NCBI GenBank assembly: GCA_964443725.1
Contig: CAYUDP010000009.1
Span: forward strand, 1-29,341
Origin: CAYUDP01 sp964443725
GTDB taxonomy: Bacteria; Patescibacteriota; Minisyncoccia; Phycocordibacterales; JAKFXT01
Length of the DNA: 29,341 nucleotides
Direction: 5' to 3'
This document shows, in pieces, positions 1-8,027 of this stretch (position 1 is the first letter of the stretch; the number at the start of each line of letters is the position of its first letter). The notes beneath the pieces are model-generated. The model did no database searches and was not told the origin of the DNA. It was given only the letters and a program-made list of their open reading frames with translations. The translations under genes and the position numbers were made by a program.

Positions 1-2465
1 TTGTTAACAACTCAGCCGATCACACAATTGATGTATCATTTGCTCTAACCCCAGCTTCTGATTCTATACCTCCAACTGATGTTGTAGTTTCTTCTTTGTC
101 ACATGATCCATCCGTTATCTCAAGTAATACAACAGTAGATATGTCTTGGACGGATTCTACTGATCTTGGAGGGTCACTACTTTCTGGATATTCATATCTA
201 TTCGATACATCGAGTACTACGATCCCAGACAACTTGGTGGATGGCATTGCAACCAATACTTCGGCTACTCTTCCATTCGGCACCTATTACTTCCACGTGA
301 AAGCAGTAGATGGGGCAGGGAATTCATCTAATACTTCTCATTTTGGACCTATAGTTATATCTGACTCTAGTGTTCTATATATAAATTCGACAATAGGAGG
401 AGTTTATTACAGTGTATTCTCTCCAAGTTTGAGTGTAGCAGCGTCCGCTTCAACTACAGGGAATACTACTATCAAGGACTCAACTATAACTACTTGGTGG
501 AATATCAACAATTCAAATCTTGATCATGTCACTCTAGACAATTCTGATGTAAGTCTACTTAACGCTACCAACACGATAATCCTGAACTCGATAATGACGA
601 ATTGTCTAACAAGTAATGCTCTCGTTAAGAATTATAGTGCCTCAAATTGTACCGTGAGGGACTCTATAATCGATCCACCAAGCGGGTTGTATCTCTTTGT
701 TGATTCAACAGCAGATGCTAGTTCTACAGTACTAACCTCAGATATTACTTCATCAACAATCATTCATTCATATATAGATACATCAGTCATCGACAGATCA
801 ACAATAACCAATTCTACCTCTACGTATAGTGGTATAGGAGATTCAAGTGTTACTGATTCAACAATAGATAATTCGATATTCACTTTCTCAACTTCTACAT
901 CATCGACGATCAGTAACTCAACAACAACATCTTCAGTTATAACTGGCACCACGATTGTCGGGACAGACGTCTCTACTAGTACAGTTTCCTCATCTTCTTT
1001 GACTGGTGGTTCGGTCTCTGATTCCACTGTCGATGGTTCAACTCTGTCGGGGACAACTATTTCACACGGGTCAGATGTCTCCCATACTACAACGACAGGA
1101 AGTTTGCCAGTGACCATCACTCATTCTACAGTTGCTTCTACTACACTTGATTCAAGTTCAATTACTGACTCTTCTGTGACATTTGGCTCAGTAATATCAT
1201 CCTCTGTATCTAGTTCTACTCTCATAAGCTCAGATGTCTCTACTAGTACAGTCACATCTTCCCACTTAGCTCACTCGACAGTTGCTTCATCGACTGTATC
1301 TCTAAGTGATTTAAGTTCAAGTACACTTACTGGTTCTAGTGTGGCAAGTTCTACTGTTGCGTCTACTACACTCACTTCATCTACAGTCGCAAGCTCTACT
1401 CTTACTGGAGTGTCACTTACGTCTGCTACCGTCTCAGGTTCGACACTAACTGGGGTTACAATACTTGGATCCGGCTCTACAATTACAGATACCGTCTTAG
1501 CAAGTACGACTATTTCTGATGCGGTTATAGTAAGCGGGGTAATGATGAGTGGAACAATCACATTGCCAACTGGCGCCACAACCACCATTACTGTACCAAC
1601 GCCTGTTGCTAGTCTTGTTGAGTATTCACCTGTCGCATCATTCAGTGCAACTTCAACTGGAACAAGTGTTACTCTTTCTGACTTAACCACGGACATAAAC
1701 AGCGGAACTTCAATCGGAGATTCATATACTTATGTATGGGATTTCGGAGATGGAGCTACCACAACATCAACTTCAACAACTGTTGGAGTTCCGAGCGTGA
1801 CACATACTTATCCTATAGACGGGACATATACTGTAAAGTTGACAGTAGTTGACGCTTTCGGCGCTTCATCTGTCTACACATCGACAATCACAGTTTCAAC
1901 GCCCACAGTCACACCAGCACCAACTGTAGTTCCTGGTGGCAATGGACCTATTGTCGGTGCCTTCGGGATGTTTATACCACCGACCAACAATCCTCTTGAT
2001 GACAAGCAGGTGATCGTAAGGAAAGATGGTGAGGGAGCAGAAATACTTGCCAAGAAGACTCAATACAGATTTGAAAATGATCTATACTTTGGACTGAAAG
2101 GAGATGAAGTTTCAAGATTGCAAGATATTCTAAGAGAGAAAGGATTCTTCATAGCTAGTTCGACTGGATACTTCGGTGCTATTACAAGAAACGCCGTTAT
2201 TGAATATCAAAGGACAAATAAGATAAATACAACTGGCTATGTCGGACCAAAAACCAGAGCCTCACTAAATGGAGACAAGTTTGAAGTTGGTTCATATATT
2301 CAGACCCCGAAAGCATCCACCTCAACAACTAAAACTACAAATAAGGAAATAATATCGACTTCCTCTATAGGCAATAGGGCGAATGGTAGTGTTGAGGAAA
2401 AGAGTGGGTTGAGAGATAGGGTTGATAATTTTGTTAAGAAAATACTCAATATATTTGGCAGATAG
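1..2465 (+). CDS. Large surface protein: Ig-like, Ser/Thr pentapeptide-like helix, PKD, peptidoglycan-binding domain (5' end outside window)
   Basis: The reading frame is open to the left edge (first full codon at base 3), so the gene starts upstream and an internal TTG at 96 is not the true start. Bases 3-365 encode an Ig/fibronectin-like domain (YYFHVKAVDGAGN). Bases about 440-1560 encode a very Ser/Thr-rich stretch that becomes a strict five-residue repeat. Bases about 1620-1900 are a PKD domain (YVWDFGDG, THTYPIDGTYTVKLTV). Bases about 2070-2275 are a PG_binding_1-type domain (LKGDEVSRLQDILREKGFF, YFGAITRNAVIEYQ). The end is a short basic amphipathic tail. The likely role is an exported adhesin or stalk held to the cell wall by the C-terminal domain. 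Domain calls are from family knowledge; the role is inference. Confidence 0.88.
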   Translation, partial: VNNSADHTIDVSFALTPASDSIPPTDVVVSSLSHDPSVISSNTTVDMSWTDSTDLGGSLLSGYSYLFDTSSTTIPDNLVDGIATNTSATLPFGTYYFHVKAVDGAGNSSNTSHFGPIVISDSSVLYINSTIGGVYYSVFSPSLSVAASASTTGNTTIKDSTITTWWNINNSNLDHVTLDNSDVSLLNATNTIILNSIMTNCLTSNALVKNYSASNCTVRDSIIDPPSGLYLFVDSTADASSTVLTSDITSSTIIHSYIDTSVIDRSTITNSTSTYSGIGDSSVTDSTIDNSIFTFSTSTSSTISNSTTTSSVITGTTIVGTDVSTSTVSSSSLTGGSVSDSTVDGSTLSGTTISHGSDVSHTTTTGSLPVTITHSTVASTTLDSSSITDSSVTFGSVISSSVSSSTLISSDVSTSTVTSSHLAHSTVASSTVSLSDLSSSTLTGSSVASSTVASTTLTSSTVASSTLTGVSLTSATVSGSTLTGVTILGSGSTITDTVLASTTISDAVIVSGVMMSGTITLPTGATTTITVPTPVASLVEYSPVASFSATSTGTSVTLSDLTTDINSGTSIGDSYTYVWDFGDGATTTSTSTTVGVPSVTHTYPIDGTYTVKLTVVDAFGASSVYTSTITVSTPTVTPAPTVVPGGNGPIVGAFGMFIPPTNNPLDDKQVIVRKDGEGAEILAKKTQYRFENDLYFGLKGDEVSRLQDILREKGFFIASSTGYFGAITRNAVIEYQRTNKINTTGYVGPKTRASLNGDKFEVGSYIQTPKASTSTTKTTNKEIISTSSIGNRANGSVEEKSGLRDRVDNFVKKILNIFGR
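700..1560 (+). repeat. Five-residue S-T-[VLI]-x-[SG] coding repeat array
   Basis: Within the large surface protein the translation reads as consecutive five-residue units such as STVAS, STLTG, SSVAS, TTLTS, SATVS and GSTLT, with a hydrophobic residue at the centre and Ser/Thr elsewhere. Periodicity is clearest at about 1100-1480. This mirrors the geometry of pentapeptide-repeat proteins, A(D/N)Lxx, with Ser/Thr replacing Ala and Asp/Asn, so a four-sided right-handed beta-helix rod is a reasonable structural guess. The DNA repeats are degenerate, which argues for old expansion or selection on protein rather than recent slippage. Confidence 0.75.
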
Positions 2466-2506
2466 CATATAAATAAAGCCCCATTAAATGGGGCTTTATT
2501 TATATG
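2466..2506 (+). terminator. Strong, symmetric intrinsic terminator
   Basis: A perfect 17-bp inverted repeat (2466-2482 with 2490-2506) begins right after the stop codon. A GCCCC/GGGGC core is flanked by A/T-rich arms, so it supplies a U-rich tail in both directions. It separates the surface protein gene from the tRNA gene. Confidence 0.9.
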
Positions 2507-2517
2507 AATTTTTCAGA

Positions 2518-2523
2518 TATTAT
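2518..2523 (+). promoter_or_regulatory. Possible -10 box for the tRNA-Gln gene
   Basis: TATTAT lies 13 bases before the tRNA 5' end. A weak -35 candidate, TTTATT at 2495-2500 (17-bp spacer), falls inside the right arm of the preceding terminator. Position is right for a tRNA promoter; the -35 is unconvincing. Confidence 0.4.
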
Positions 2524-2536
2524 GGTGGCTATTCAT

Positions 2537-2607
2537 TGCGGGATCGTCTAATGGTAGGACGACAGGTTCTGGCCCTGTTAATCTAGGTTCGAGTCCTAGT
2601 CCCGCAG
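2537..2607 (+). tRNA. tRNA-Gln (anticodon CTG)
   Basis: A full cloverleaf can be drawn: a 7-bp acceptor stem (TGCGGGA with TCCCGCA), a D arm containing AATGGTA, a 5-bp anticodon stem (ACAGG/CCTGT) around loop TTCTGGC, and a T arm CTAGG-TTCGAGT-CCTAG. The anticodon CTG at 2569-2571 reads CAG (Gln). U1-A72 and discriminator G73 are typical of bacterial tRNA-Gln. The 3' CCA is not encoded (G73 is followed by CAAAA), so CCA must be added by a nucleotidyltransferase. Confidence 0.96.
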
Positions 2608-2700
2608 CAAAAATGCTTTTTTCTAAGAGGGTTTGGGATAATTTTTAACTATTAAATGGATAGATGAAAATCCAAAATGGGGAATTGAATTAATCAAAAA

Positions 2701-3399
2701 ATGAAAAAAATAAAGATTGTTACATGGAACATCTGGGGAGGGAAAAATATAGATAATATTATCGAATGTCTTCGAACTGTTGACGCCGATATTATCGGAT
2801 TACAGGAAGTACTTGAGGAGTTAGATGGAAGCAATAATAATGCAGAAAACATTGCCAGCGCTCTCGGATATGAGTGGGCATATACTCCTACATGTACACT
2901 TGATTATGAGCACTCTCATTTACTGAAAACACATGGATATACCAGAAAAATGCACTGGGGGAATGCAGTGTTAAGTAAGTATCCTATTGTTGGAAATAAT
3001 ACGTATGTATTGTCTAACCACAAATCACGAACCGCCCTCGTTACAAATATTGCAGTTGATAGTGAAAATCTTACTGCTATATCTACGCATTTGGCTTATT
3101 CAAAAGACTCTGAGTTGATAAGAAGTGAACAAGCTGACACTCTGTTAAAAGTTATACCAGACGAACGTACTATTGTCATGGGTGATTTTAACGAATTACC
3201 TAAAAGTGTCGTGATAGAGAAAATGCGGGAGAGACTTATTGATACACAAGAAAATACCGCATCTGATTCGGCACAACCATCTGGGGCAGATAGAATAGAC
3301 TACATATTCACTACAAAAGATATTAAGTACTCTAATAGCAGAATCATAAATTCCGATGCTTCCGATCATCTCCCAATCCTTGCAGAGATTATGTTATAA
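2701..3399 (+). CDS. Endonuclease/exonuclease/phosphatase (EEP) family hydrolase
   Basis: The 232-residue product has the EEP-fold motifs in order: TWNIWGG at the N terminus (metal-site Asn), LQEV (catalytic Glu), STHL (His), GDFNELP (Asp/Asn), RIDYIF, and the C-terminal SDHLP Asp-His pair. The length is that of a minimal EEP domain without extra domains or a signal peptide, so it should act in the cytoplasm. The family contains AP endonucleases, DNase I-like nucleases and phosphoesterases, and motifs alone do not fix the substrate. It is monocistronic after the tRNA gene. No clear Shine-Dalgarno is visible; the leader is A-rich. Confidence 0.85.
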   Translation: MKKIKIVTWNIWGGKNIDNIIECLRTVDADIIGLQEVLEELDGSNNNAENIASALGYEWAYTPTCTLDYEHSHLLKTHGYTRKMHWGNAVLSKYPIVGNNTYVLSNHKSRTALVTNIAVDSENLTAISTHLAYSKDSELIRSEQADTLLKVIPDERTIVMGDFNELPKSVVIEKMRERLIDTQENTASDSAQPSGADRIDYIFTTKDIKYSNSRIINSDASDHLPILAEIML

Positions 3400-3444
3400 A
3401 CATTTTTGTGGATAACCCACACCCTCAAACTATCCCACAAGTGT

Positions 3445-3450
3445 TAAAAT
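3445..3450 (+). promoter_or_regulatory. Extended -10 promoter element before the secreted Cys-rich protein
   Basis: TGTTAAAAT (TG-n-TAAAAT) ends at 3450, 36 bases before the ATG at 3487. No -35 is evident. The predicted leader is almost only A and C and lacks a Shine-Dalgarno. Confidence 0.45.
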
Positions 3451-3486
3451 GCATATAAATAAACATTACAAACCAAAACAACAAAA

Positions 3487-4296
3487 ATGCAAAAAACCAC
3501 CACATATCTCAAAGCAACCCTCCTTGCTATTACACTAGTACTAGGAAGCGCCTATGTCTCAGCTTGGACAGCTCCAGTATCTGATCCACCAGGGGGAAGT
3601 GTGGCACTACCAATAAACACAGGAAATACTGATCAAATAAAGACAGGAGGACTAGGAGTAGGAAATCTAAACTCAATAGGAAACATAGTATCAGCAACTG
3701 GAGTAATAAAACCAGGAAGCTTTGATGGAACTGTCACAACCTGTGGTTCCGCAGGCCAACCACAAGCAGGAAGTATGAGATTTAACTCTACAACAAAAGC
3801 TCTTGAATACTGTGATGGTAGTAAATGGACGTCTATAGGGAGTGGTACTTCGGGGGTAAAAATTTGTTTAGAGAATGAGAATTGTAGCGGGACACCTATT
3901 CTTTGTGGTGCGAAAGCTCCAGATGACTCTGAAACTATGGCAAGTACTGCATCTAATCCAATAATTTTCTCATCTTGGAAGAACGACCAGTGTAAAACAT
4001 CCGGAACGGGATGGCACACAAGTATTAGCAGTTGTGGTTTAGGTGGCGGGAATGGTTATAACAAATGTTCTTGGGTTTTAATGGCCAATAATGCTGATCC
4101 AAGTGGATATGTTGTTGCCGACGCGACAGTTGTAGGAACTATGGGGAGACCGACGATGTGTCTTATGAAGGCGGATGGTAAATCATGGATTACTGGAGTG
4201 ACTACTTGGAGTGGTTCTAGGTGGGGAGTTAGCGATCTAATTGCTACGTCTGGTTTTGTCCCTTGTTCTAAGGTTGCTTGGTGGACAGGTAAGTAG
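3487..4296 (+). CDS. Secreted Cys-rich protein with phage-tail/pilin-like N-terminal region
   Basis: The 269-residue protein begins with a clean signal peptide (basic start, hydrophobic LLAITLVLGSAYVSA, likely cut before W27). Next comes a Gly/Asn-rich region ending in the motif AGSMRFNSTTKALEYCDGSKW; repeats of this kind, G-x-hRYN...hEYCDG..W, occur in phage tail-fibre-like and other exported bacterial proteins. The C-terminal 140 residues hold about ten cysteines and many Trp, suggesting a disulfide-stabilised extracellular domain that I do not recognise. Base use switches near 3840 from A/C-rich to G/T-rich, as if two modules had been joined. Function unknown; a surface or secreted binding protein is the best guess. 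Confidence 0.75.
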   Translation: MQKTTTYLKATLLAITLVLGSAYVSAWTAPVSDPPGGSVALPINTGNTDQIKTGGLGVGNLNSIGNIVSATGVIKPGSFDGTVTTCGSAGQPQAGSMRFNSTTKALEYCDGSKWTSIGSGTSGVKICLENENCSGTPILCGAKAPDDSETMASTASNPIIFSSWKNDQCKTSGTGWHTSISSCGLGGGNGYNKCSWVLMANNADPSGYVVADATVVGTMGRPTMCLMKADGKSWITGVTTWSGSRWGVSDLIATSGFVPCSKVAWWTGK

Positions 4297-4351
4297 ATTT
4301 TTAGACTATAATTTCAGATTAAATTCCAATTAAAATCTTCTTAGATTTTGA

Positions 4352-4357
4352 TATAAT
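4352..4357 (+). promoter_or_regulatory. Consensus -10 box giving a leaderless mRNA
   Basis: TATAAT ends 8 bases before the ATG at 4366, so transcription should start at or within a base or two of the start codon. No good -35 is seen. This supports ATG 4366 over the in-frame TTG at 4357, which lies inside the -10 box. Confidence 0.6.
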
Positions 4358-4365
4358 TGTGCTAT

Positions 4366-4716
4366 ATGGAGCCTAGTGATATTGAAAGGGTGGAAAGTTA
4401 TAAATTTGAGGCGGTTTTAAGTTCGGGATCAGATGCGACTTCTTTAAAAGAGGCTGTAGAGAATGGTCGTTTTGTGCAGTTTGTTGTCACAGATACCTGG
4501 AAAATATTTATTTCGGAAAAGGGACATGACGATATTAGATATAAAGATTTTTTAATGCATGAGGATATACTCCAAAATGGTTTCTTTCGGATTGAAAATA
4601 CTGGACTAAGGATTGGCTACCGTGATTCTACTAATTTTCCGAACGGACCATTTAAAGAAGCTGTTTTGGACACCATTAGTAAATTTATTAATGAGAAATT
4701 TAATATAAAAATATGA
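4366..4716 (+). CDS. Hypothetical protein (orphan, 116 residues)
   Basis: The start is placed at ATG 4366 because the -10 box TATAAT directly precedes it. The product is acidic, soluble and without a signal peptide or membrane segment, and I recognise no domain. A middle section with alternating hydrophobics (FVQFVVTDTWKIFIS) suggests a beta-rich core, and the C terminus looks helical. It overlaps the next gene by four bases (ATGA), so the two are probably translationally coupled and functionally linked to a zinc-ribbon protein. Confidence 0.65.
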   Translation: MEPSDIERVESYKFEAVLSSGSDATSLKEAVENGRFVQFVVTDTWKIFISEKGHDDIRYKDFLMHEDILQNGFFRIENTGLRIGYRDSTNFPNGPFKEAVLDTISKFINEKFNIKI

Positions 4717-4943
4717 AAAACCAATGTGAGAGTTGTCTGTTGCCTTTTGAAAAAGATCCGGGAGTGAGGGAGTCCGACAAGTATTGTTCATACTGCTTTA
4801 AAGATGGCAAACTTTGCTATGAGGGAGACTTGAAAGGATTTAAGGAAGTTTGTTTTAAGGGTATGAGGGAAAAGGGTATAAATTGGCCTATGGCCAAGCT
4901 ATATACTTTCTTGACAGGGTTTGCCCCTCGTTGGAGGAAGTAG
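4713..4943 (+). CDS. Small zinc-ribbon protein
   Basis: The 76-residue protein starts with CESC (residues 5-8), then DKYCSYCFKDG, a four-cysteine zinc ribbon matching the putative zinc ribbon family Zn_ribbon_2 (PF12674), whose members read CxSCgMPL...yCsYCyqdG. The remainder is a short helical tail (MREKGINWPMAKLYTFL) common in that family. Two further Cys lie near residues 31 and 45. It shares a four-base stop/start overlap with the upstream gene. Members are of unknown function, with DNA or protein binding usually assumed. Confidence 0.8.
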   Translation: MKNQCESCLLPFEKDPGVRESDKYCSYCFKDGKLCYEGDLKGFKEVCFKGMREKGINWPMAKLYTFLTGFAPRWRK

Positions 4944-5027
4944 AGATGGGCTTTTGCTGGAGTCATTTTTGTGTAGTACGATTTTTATTACTGCAACTTT
5001 TATAAGTTTGTAAACGTAGAATAAGCA

Positions 5028-5702
5028 ATGAAAAAAATAATTCTTTCAGTTTTTGTTATAGGATCCTTTGCTGGATATGCGCTATATCAACATAAAAATT
5101 CCTCGATTTCAGAGTATTTATCAACTGACAACAATTCTTCAAATCAGAATAATCAAAACTCTGGACAAAATAACTCAGGGTCAAACGAATCTTTGAGTGA
5201 TAATAGGCAGACTGCTGAAACTCTTCCAAGTCAGGGAGAGAAAACAATAAGTACTAAGTATAGTGGGGATGATGATTCAGAAGATGAACAATACGGCAGT
5301 GTAAACACAAGCCAAGGAACAAATGCGGTTACTTCCGCTTCCAGTAAGGCGTCTACTCCTCAGCCGGTGACTACTCCGAGTAAAACAGTGACTCCAACAA
5401 AAACTACTACAGCAGGCATGTATAAGGATGGATCATACACAGGAAGTGTCGCTGATGCGTATTATGGAAACGTTCAAGTTAAAGCTGTTATAAGTGGAGG
5501 TAAACTGTCGGATGTTGTTTTTCTGAGTTACCCAAACGATAGGCAAAATTCTGTCCGTATAAATACCTATGCAACACCGATTTTAAAAAGTGAGGCTATC
5601 TCCGCCCAAAGTGCTGATGTGGATGCTGTCTCTGGCGCATCTTTTACAAGTAAGGCTTTTAAGGAATCTTTGAGCAACGCTCTTCTTCAGGCAAAAGCCT
5701 AA
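5028..5702 (+). CDS. Exported FMN-binding domain protein (covalent flavin carrier)
   Basis: The 224-residue protein has an N-terminal signal anchor (residues 1-20), a roughly 100-residue low-complexity Ser/Asn/Gln/Thr linker, and a C-terminal FMN_bind domain (PF04205): YKDGSYTGSVADAYYGNVQV, then DAVSGASFTSKAF. In this family ApbE attaches FMN by a phosphoester bond to the hydroxyl residue of the (S/T)GA(T/S) motif; here it would be Ser at about residue 205, not the more common Thr. The long linker should let the flavin domain reach away from the membrane. The next gene, six bases on, is ApbE, and the third is a membrane NAD(P)H oxidoreductase, so this is the likely extracytoplasmic electron acceptor of a flavin chain. 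Confidence 0.87.
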   Translation: MKKIILSVFVIGSFAGYALYQHKNSSISEYLSTDNNSSNQNNQNSGQNNSGSNESLSDNRQTAETLPSQGEKTISTKYSGDDDSEDEQYGSVNTSQGTNAVTSASSKASTPQPVTTPSKTVTPTKTTTAGMYKDGSYTGSVADAYYGNVQVKAVISGGKLSDVVFLSYPNDRQNSVRINTYATPILKSEAISAQSADVDAVSGASFTSKAFKESLSNALLQAKA

Positions 5703-5708
5703 AACACG

Positions 5709-6455
5709 ATGCGTTTAAATAGAATCATAATGACCATGCCGGTTACTGTAGATATTGCTGACAGTAATGCGAGTATTCCAGATATTGAAAATATTTTTTC
5801 TTTTTTTGAAGATGTGGAGAGGAGGTTTTCAGTTTTTAAGGAAGATAGCGAAATATCAAAAATCAATCGTGGGGAAATAAAAAAGGATGATTATAGCTAC
5901 GACATGAAAGAAATATTTTCTATTTGCGAAAAAACAAGAGAAGAGACTGACGGTTTTTTTGACATGAGAAAGGAAGATGGAATACTCGATCCTACTGGAG
6001 TGACTAAAAGCTGGGCAATATTAAAGGCGGCAAATATCTTGGCACAAAAGGGTTATAAGAATTTCTATGTAGATATTGGTGGGGATATAGAAGTTAGGGG
6101 GCTGAATGGAGATGGAGAAAAATGGAAAATTGGAATACAAAATCCTTTCAATCTAATGGAGATCGTAAAGACATTGGAGTTTTCTAATGTTGGAGTTGCA
6201 ACTTCTGGGACTTATGTAAGAGGTAGACATATATACAATCCAATCGAGAAGAATTTACCGACAGATGAAATAATAAGTGTGACAGTCGTTGGCAGAGATG
6301 TTCTTGAGGCAGACCGTTTTGCAACCGCTGTATTTGCTATGGGGAAAGACGGAATAAACTTTCTTGAGTCGCGAGAGGGACTCGAGGGGTATATGATAGA
6401 TAAAAGCGGTCGCGCGATAATGACAAGTAATTTTAATAAATATATTTATGCTTAA
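5709..6455 (+). CDS. apbE: FAD:protein FMN transferase (ApbE)
   Basis: The enzyme uses FAD and Mg2+ to flavinylate a Ser/Thr on FMN_bind domains. The 248-residue protein shows MPVTVDI at the start, VERRFSVFKEDSEIS..N (ApbE E..fS.y...SeIs.lN), FFDMR, DPTGVTKSWA (canonical DPSGivKGwA) at about residue 94, a GGDIEVRG loop, ATSGTYVRGRHIYNP, and EADRFATAVFAMG with the Mg-binding Asp. It lacks the N-terminal extension and lipobox of many ApbE proteins and has no signal peptide, so its compartment is unclear. It lies six bases after its probable substrate and overlaps the next gene by eight bases. Confidence 0.93.
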   Translation: MRLNRIIMTMPVTVDIADSNASIPDIENIFSFFEDVERRFSVFKEDSEISKINRGEIKKDDYSYDMKEIFSICEKTREETDGFFDMRKEDGILDPTGVTKSWAILKAANILAQKGYKNFYVDIGGDIEVRGLNGDGEKWKIGIQNPFNLMEIVKTLEFSNVGVATSGTYVRGRHIYNPIEKNLPTDEIISVTVVGRDVLEADRFATAVFAMGKDGINFLESREGLEGYMIDKSGRAIMTSNFNKYIYA

Positions 6456-7773
6456 ATTTGTAGATAATTTCTTGAACCAAACTACCATGTATAGAGTAGT
6501 TTTATATTATCTAACAATGCTTCTTGGTGTTTCTTTTGTTTTGTCTTTTTTTAAACTTGTTCCAGCGACTCCAATAGAACTTTTGACTTCGACTGCACTA
6601 CTTGTGTCTGTTTGTGTAATAACGAATGAGGTCTTCGCGAGAGTTTTTAATGCCCCTAGGAACGTCGAGTCTGTTTATATAACGGCATTGATTCTCTCTC
6701 TTATTATTACCCCAACTTTATCTACGGATTATCTTTCCTATTTACCGTTTGCTATTTGGGCGGGGGTTCTATCTATGGCATCAAAATATATTTTTGCATA
6801 TAAGAAAAAACATATTTTTAATCCTGCTGGGGTTGCAATCGTTTTGACTGCTATGTTTATCGATGGGGCGGCTACTTGGTGGGTTGGAGGAAACTTATAT
6901 TTGGCCCCATTTGTTGTTTTGGGAGGAGCCCTTATTGTAAGGAAAATTAGAAGGTGGGATCTTGTTGGTTCTTTTGTCTTCGCAAGTGTCATAACAACAA
7001 TGCTTGGGGCTTTCAATAGTGGTGGGAATGTTCCCAATATCTTGCTCCAGACAGTTCTACATAGTTGTGTATTTTTCTTTGCTGCATTGATGATAACCGA
7101 GCCTTTGACTACTCCACCATCTTGGCCACTTAGGGTTATGTATGGTGCATTGGTTGGTGTTTTATTTGCTCCAAATATACACGTGGGTGGAATATACTCA
7201 ACTCCAGAGCTTGCGCTTGTTGTCGGTAATATATTTTCATTTGCTATAAGTCCAAAAATAAAATCTGTTATGACTCTAAAGAGGATCGAGGAAGTTGCGA
7301 CTGATACGTATGATTTTGTTTTCAATCCTGATAGAAAATTCTCGTTTGCTTCTGGTCAATATCTTGAATGGACGTTGGGGCACGAACCGACTGATCAAAG
7401 AGGAAATAGAAGGTGTTTTACGATATCGTCATCTCCTACAGAAGAAGATGTGAGGATAGGTATAAAATTTTACCCAAATCCAAGTAGTTTTAAAAAGACC
7501 TTGGCTAGTATGAAAGCGGGGAATATCATAATGGCCTCGCAGTTGTCTGGAGATTTCGTTATGCCAAAAGATAAAAACAAGAAACTTGTTTTTATAGCTG
7601 GAGGGATAGGTATTACTCCGTTCCGTAGTATGGCGAAGTATCTAATAGACAAAAACGAGAGACGGGACATAGTTTTGCTTTATTCCAATAAAAAAGAGAG
7701 TGAGATAGCCTATAGGGAAATTTTTGATGAGGCACAGAAATTTTGGGCTGAGAAGCGTTTATACGATAACTGA
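6448..7773 (+). CDS. NqrB/RnfD-like membrane domain fused to ferredoxin-reductase-like domain (5' part of a frameshifted gene)
   Basis: Residues 1 to about 265 form multiple membrane helices with NQR2/RnfD/RnfE (PF03116) signatures: KKHIFNPAGVAIVLTAMFI, a WWVGGNLY loop and MITEPLTTPPSWPLRVMYG. From about residue 270 a ferredoxin:NADP reductase module follows: an FAD-binding barrel with RRCFTISSSP and a nucleotide-binding start VFIAGGIGITPFRS. The frame ends early in EKRLYDN because of one extra base near 7741-7744; the rest of the NAD domain continues in frame +2 to 7975. I see no SGAT-type flavin attachment motif in the membrane part. The expected role is to pass electrons from NAD(P)H through FAD and the membrane domain to the exported flavoprotein encoded at 5028. 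Confidence 0.85.
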   Translation: MLKFVDNFLNQTTMYRVVLYYLTMLLGVSFVLSFFKLVPATPIELLTSTALLVSVCVITNEVFARVFNAPRNVESVYITALILSLIITPTLSTDYLSYLPFAIWAGVLSMASKYIFAYKKKHIFNPAGVAIVLTAMFIDGAATWWVGGNLYLAPFVVLGGALIVRKIRRWDLVGSFVFASVITTMLGAFNSGGNVPNILLQTVLHSCVFFFAALMITEPLTTPPSWPLRVMYGALVGVLFAPNIHVGGIYSTPELALVVGNIFSFAISPKIKSVMTLKRIEEVATDTYDFVFNPDRKFSFASGQYLEWTLGHEPTDQRGNRRCFTISSSPTEEDVRIGIKFYPNPSSFKKTLASMKAGNIIMASQLSGDFVMPKDKNKKLVFIAGGIGITPFRSMAKYLIDKNERRDIVLLYSNKKESEIAYREIFDEAQKFWAEKRLYDN

Positions 7774-7975
7774 TCCTGGAGTAAGAGAGGACTGGGAAGG
7801 AAAGATAGGTTTTATAGATGAGAACATGATAAGGAAAGAAGTACCTGATTTCAAAGATAGAACTTTTTATATCTCGGGGCCACATATAATGGTTACGACT
7901 TTTGAAAATGTTTTGAAGAATATGGGAGTGAAGAGGGGACAAATAAAAACTGATTATTTCCCTGGTTTTGCATAA
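7745..7975 (+). pseudogene. Detached 3' end of the NqrB/RnfD-FNR fusion gene (after frameshift)
   Basis: In the +1-shifted frame the sequence from GGG at 7745 continues the NAD-binding domain: GLRSVYTITDPG, then FYISGPHIMVTTFENVLKN and the typical reductase ending TDYFPGFA. If one T of the TTTT at 7741-7744 is removed, the two frames join into a single protein of about 509 residues with a normal C terminus (DEAQKF-GLRSVY). An upstream in-frame ATG at 7724 exists, but an independent protein from there would lack the first half of its own domain. Possible causes are a true inactivating mutation, a sequencing or assembly error, or translational frameshifting; the first two are more likely. Confidence 0.85.
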
Positions 7976-8027
7976 GAAGACAACATAAAAGTTGTATTTC
8001 ATAATCAAAATTTGATATCTTTCAGAA

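Noticed and set aside
764..1696. Minus-strand ORFs opposite the Ser/Thr repeat array (764-1120, 1271-1696)
   Set aside because: They are Val/Glu-rich mirror images of the repeat codons, lack ribosome-binding sites and lie inside a well-supported plus-strand gene.
7735..7750. Classic -1 programmed frameshift at A-AAT-TTT
   Set aside because: The downstream frame needs a +1 (or -2) shift, not -1, and no obvious stimulatory pseudoknot follows.
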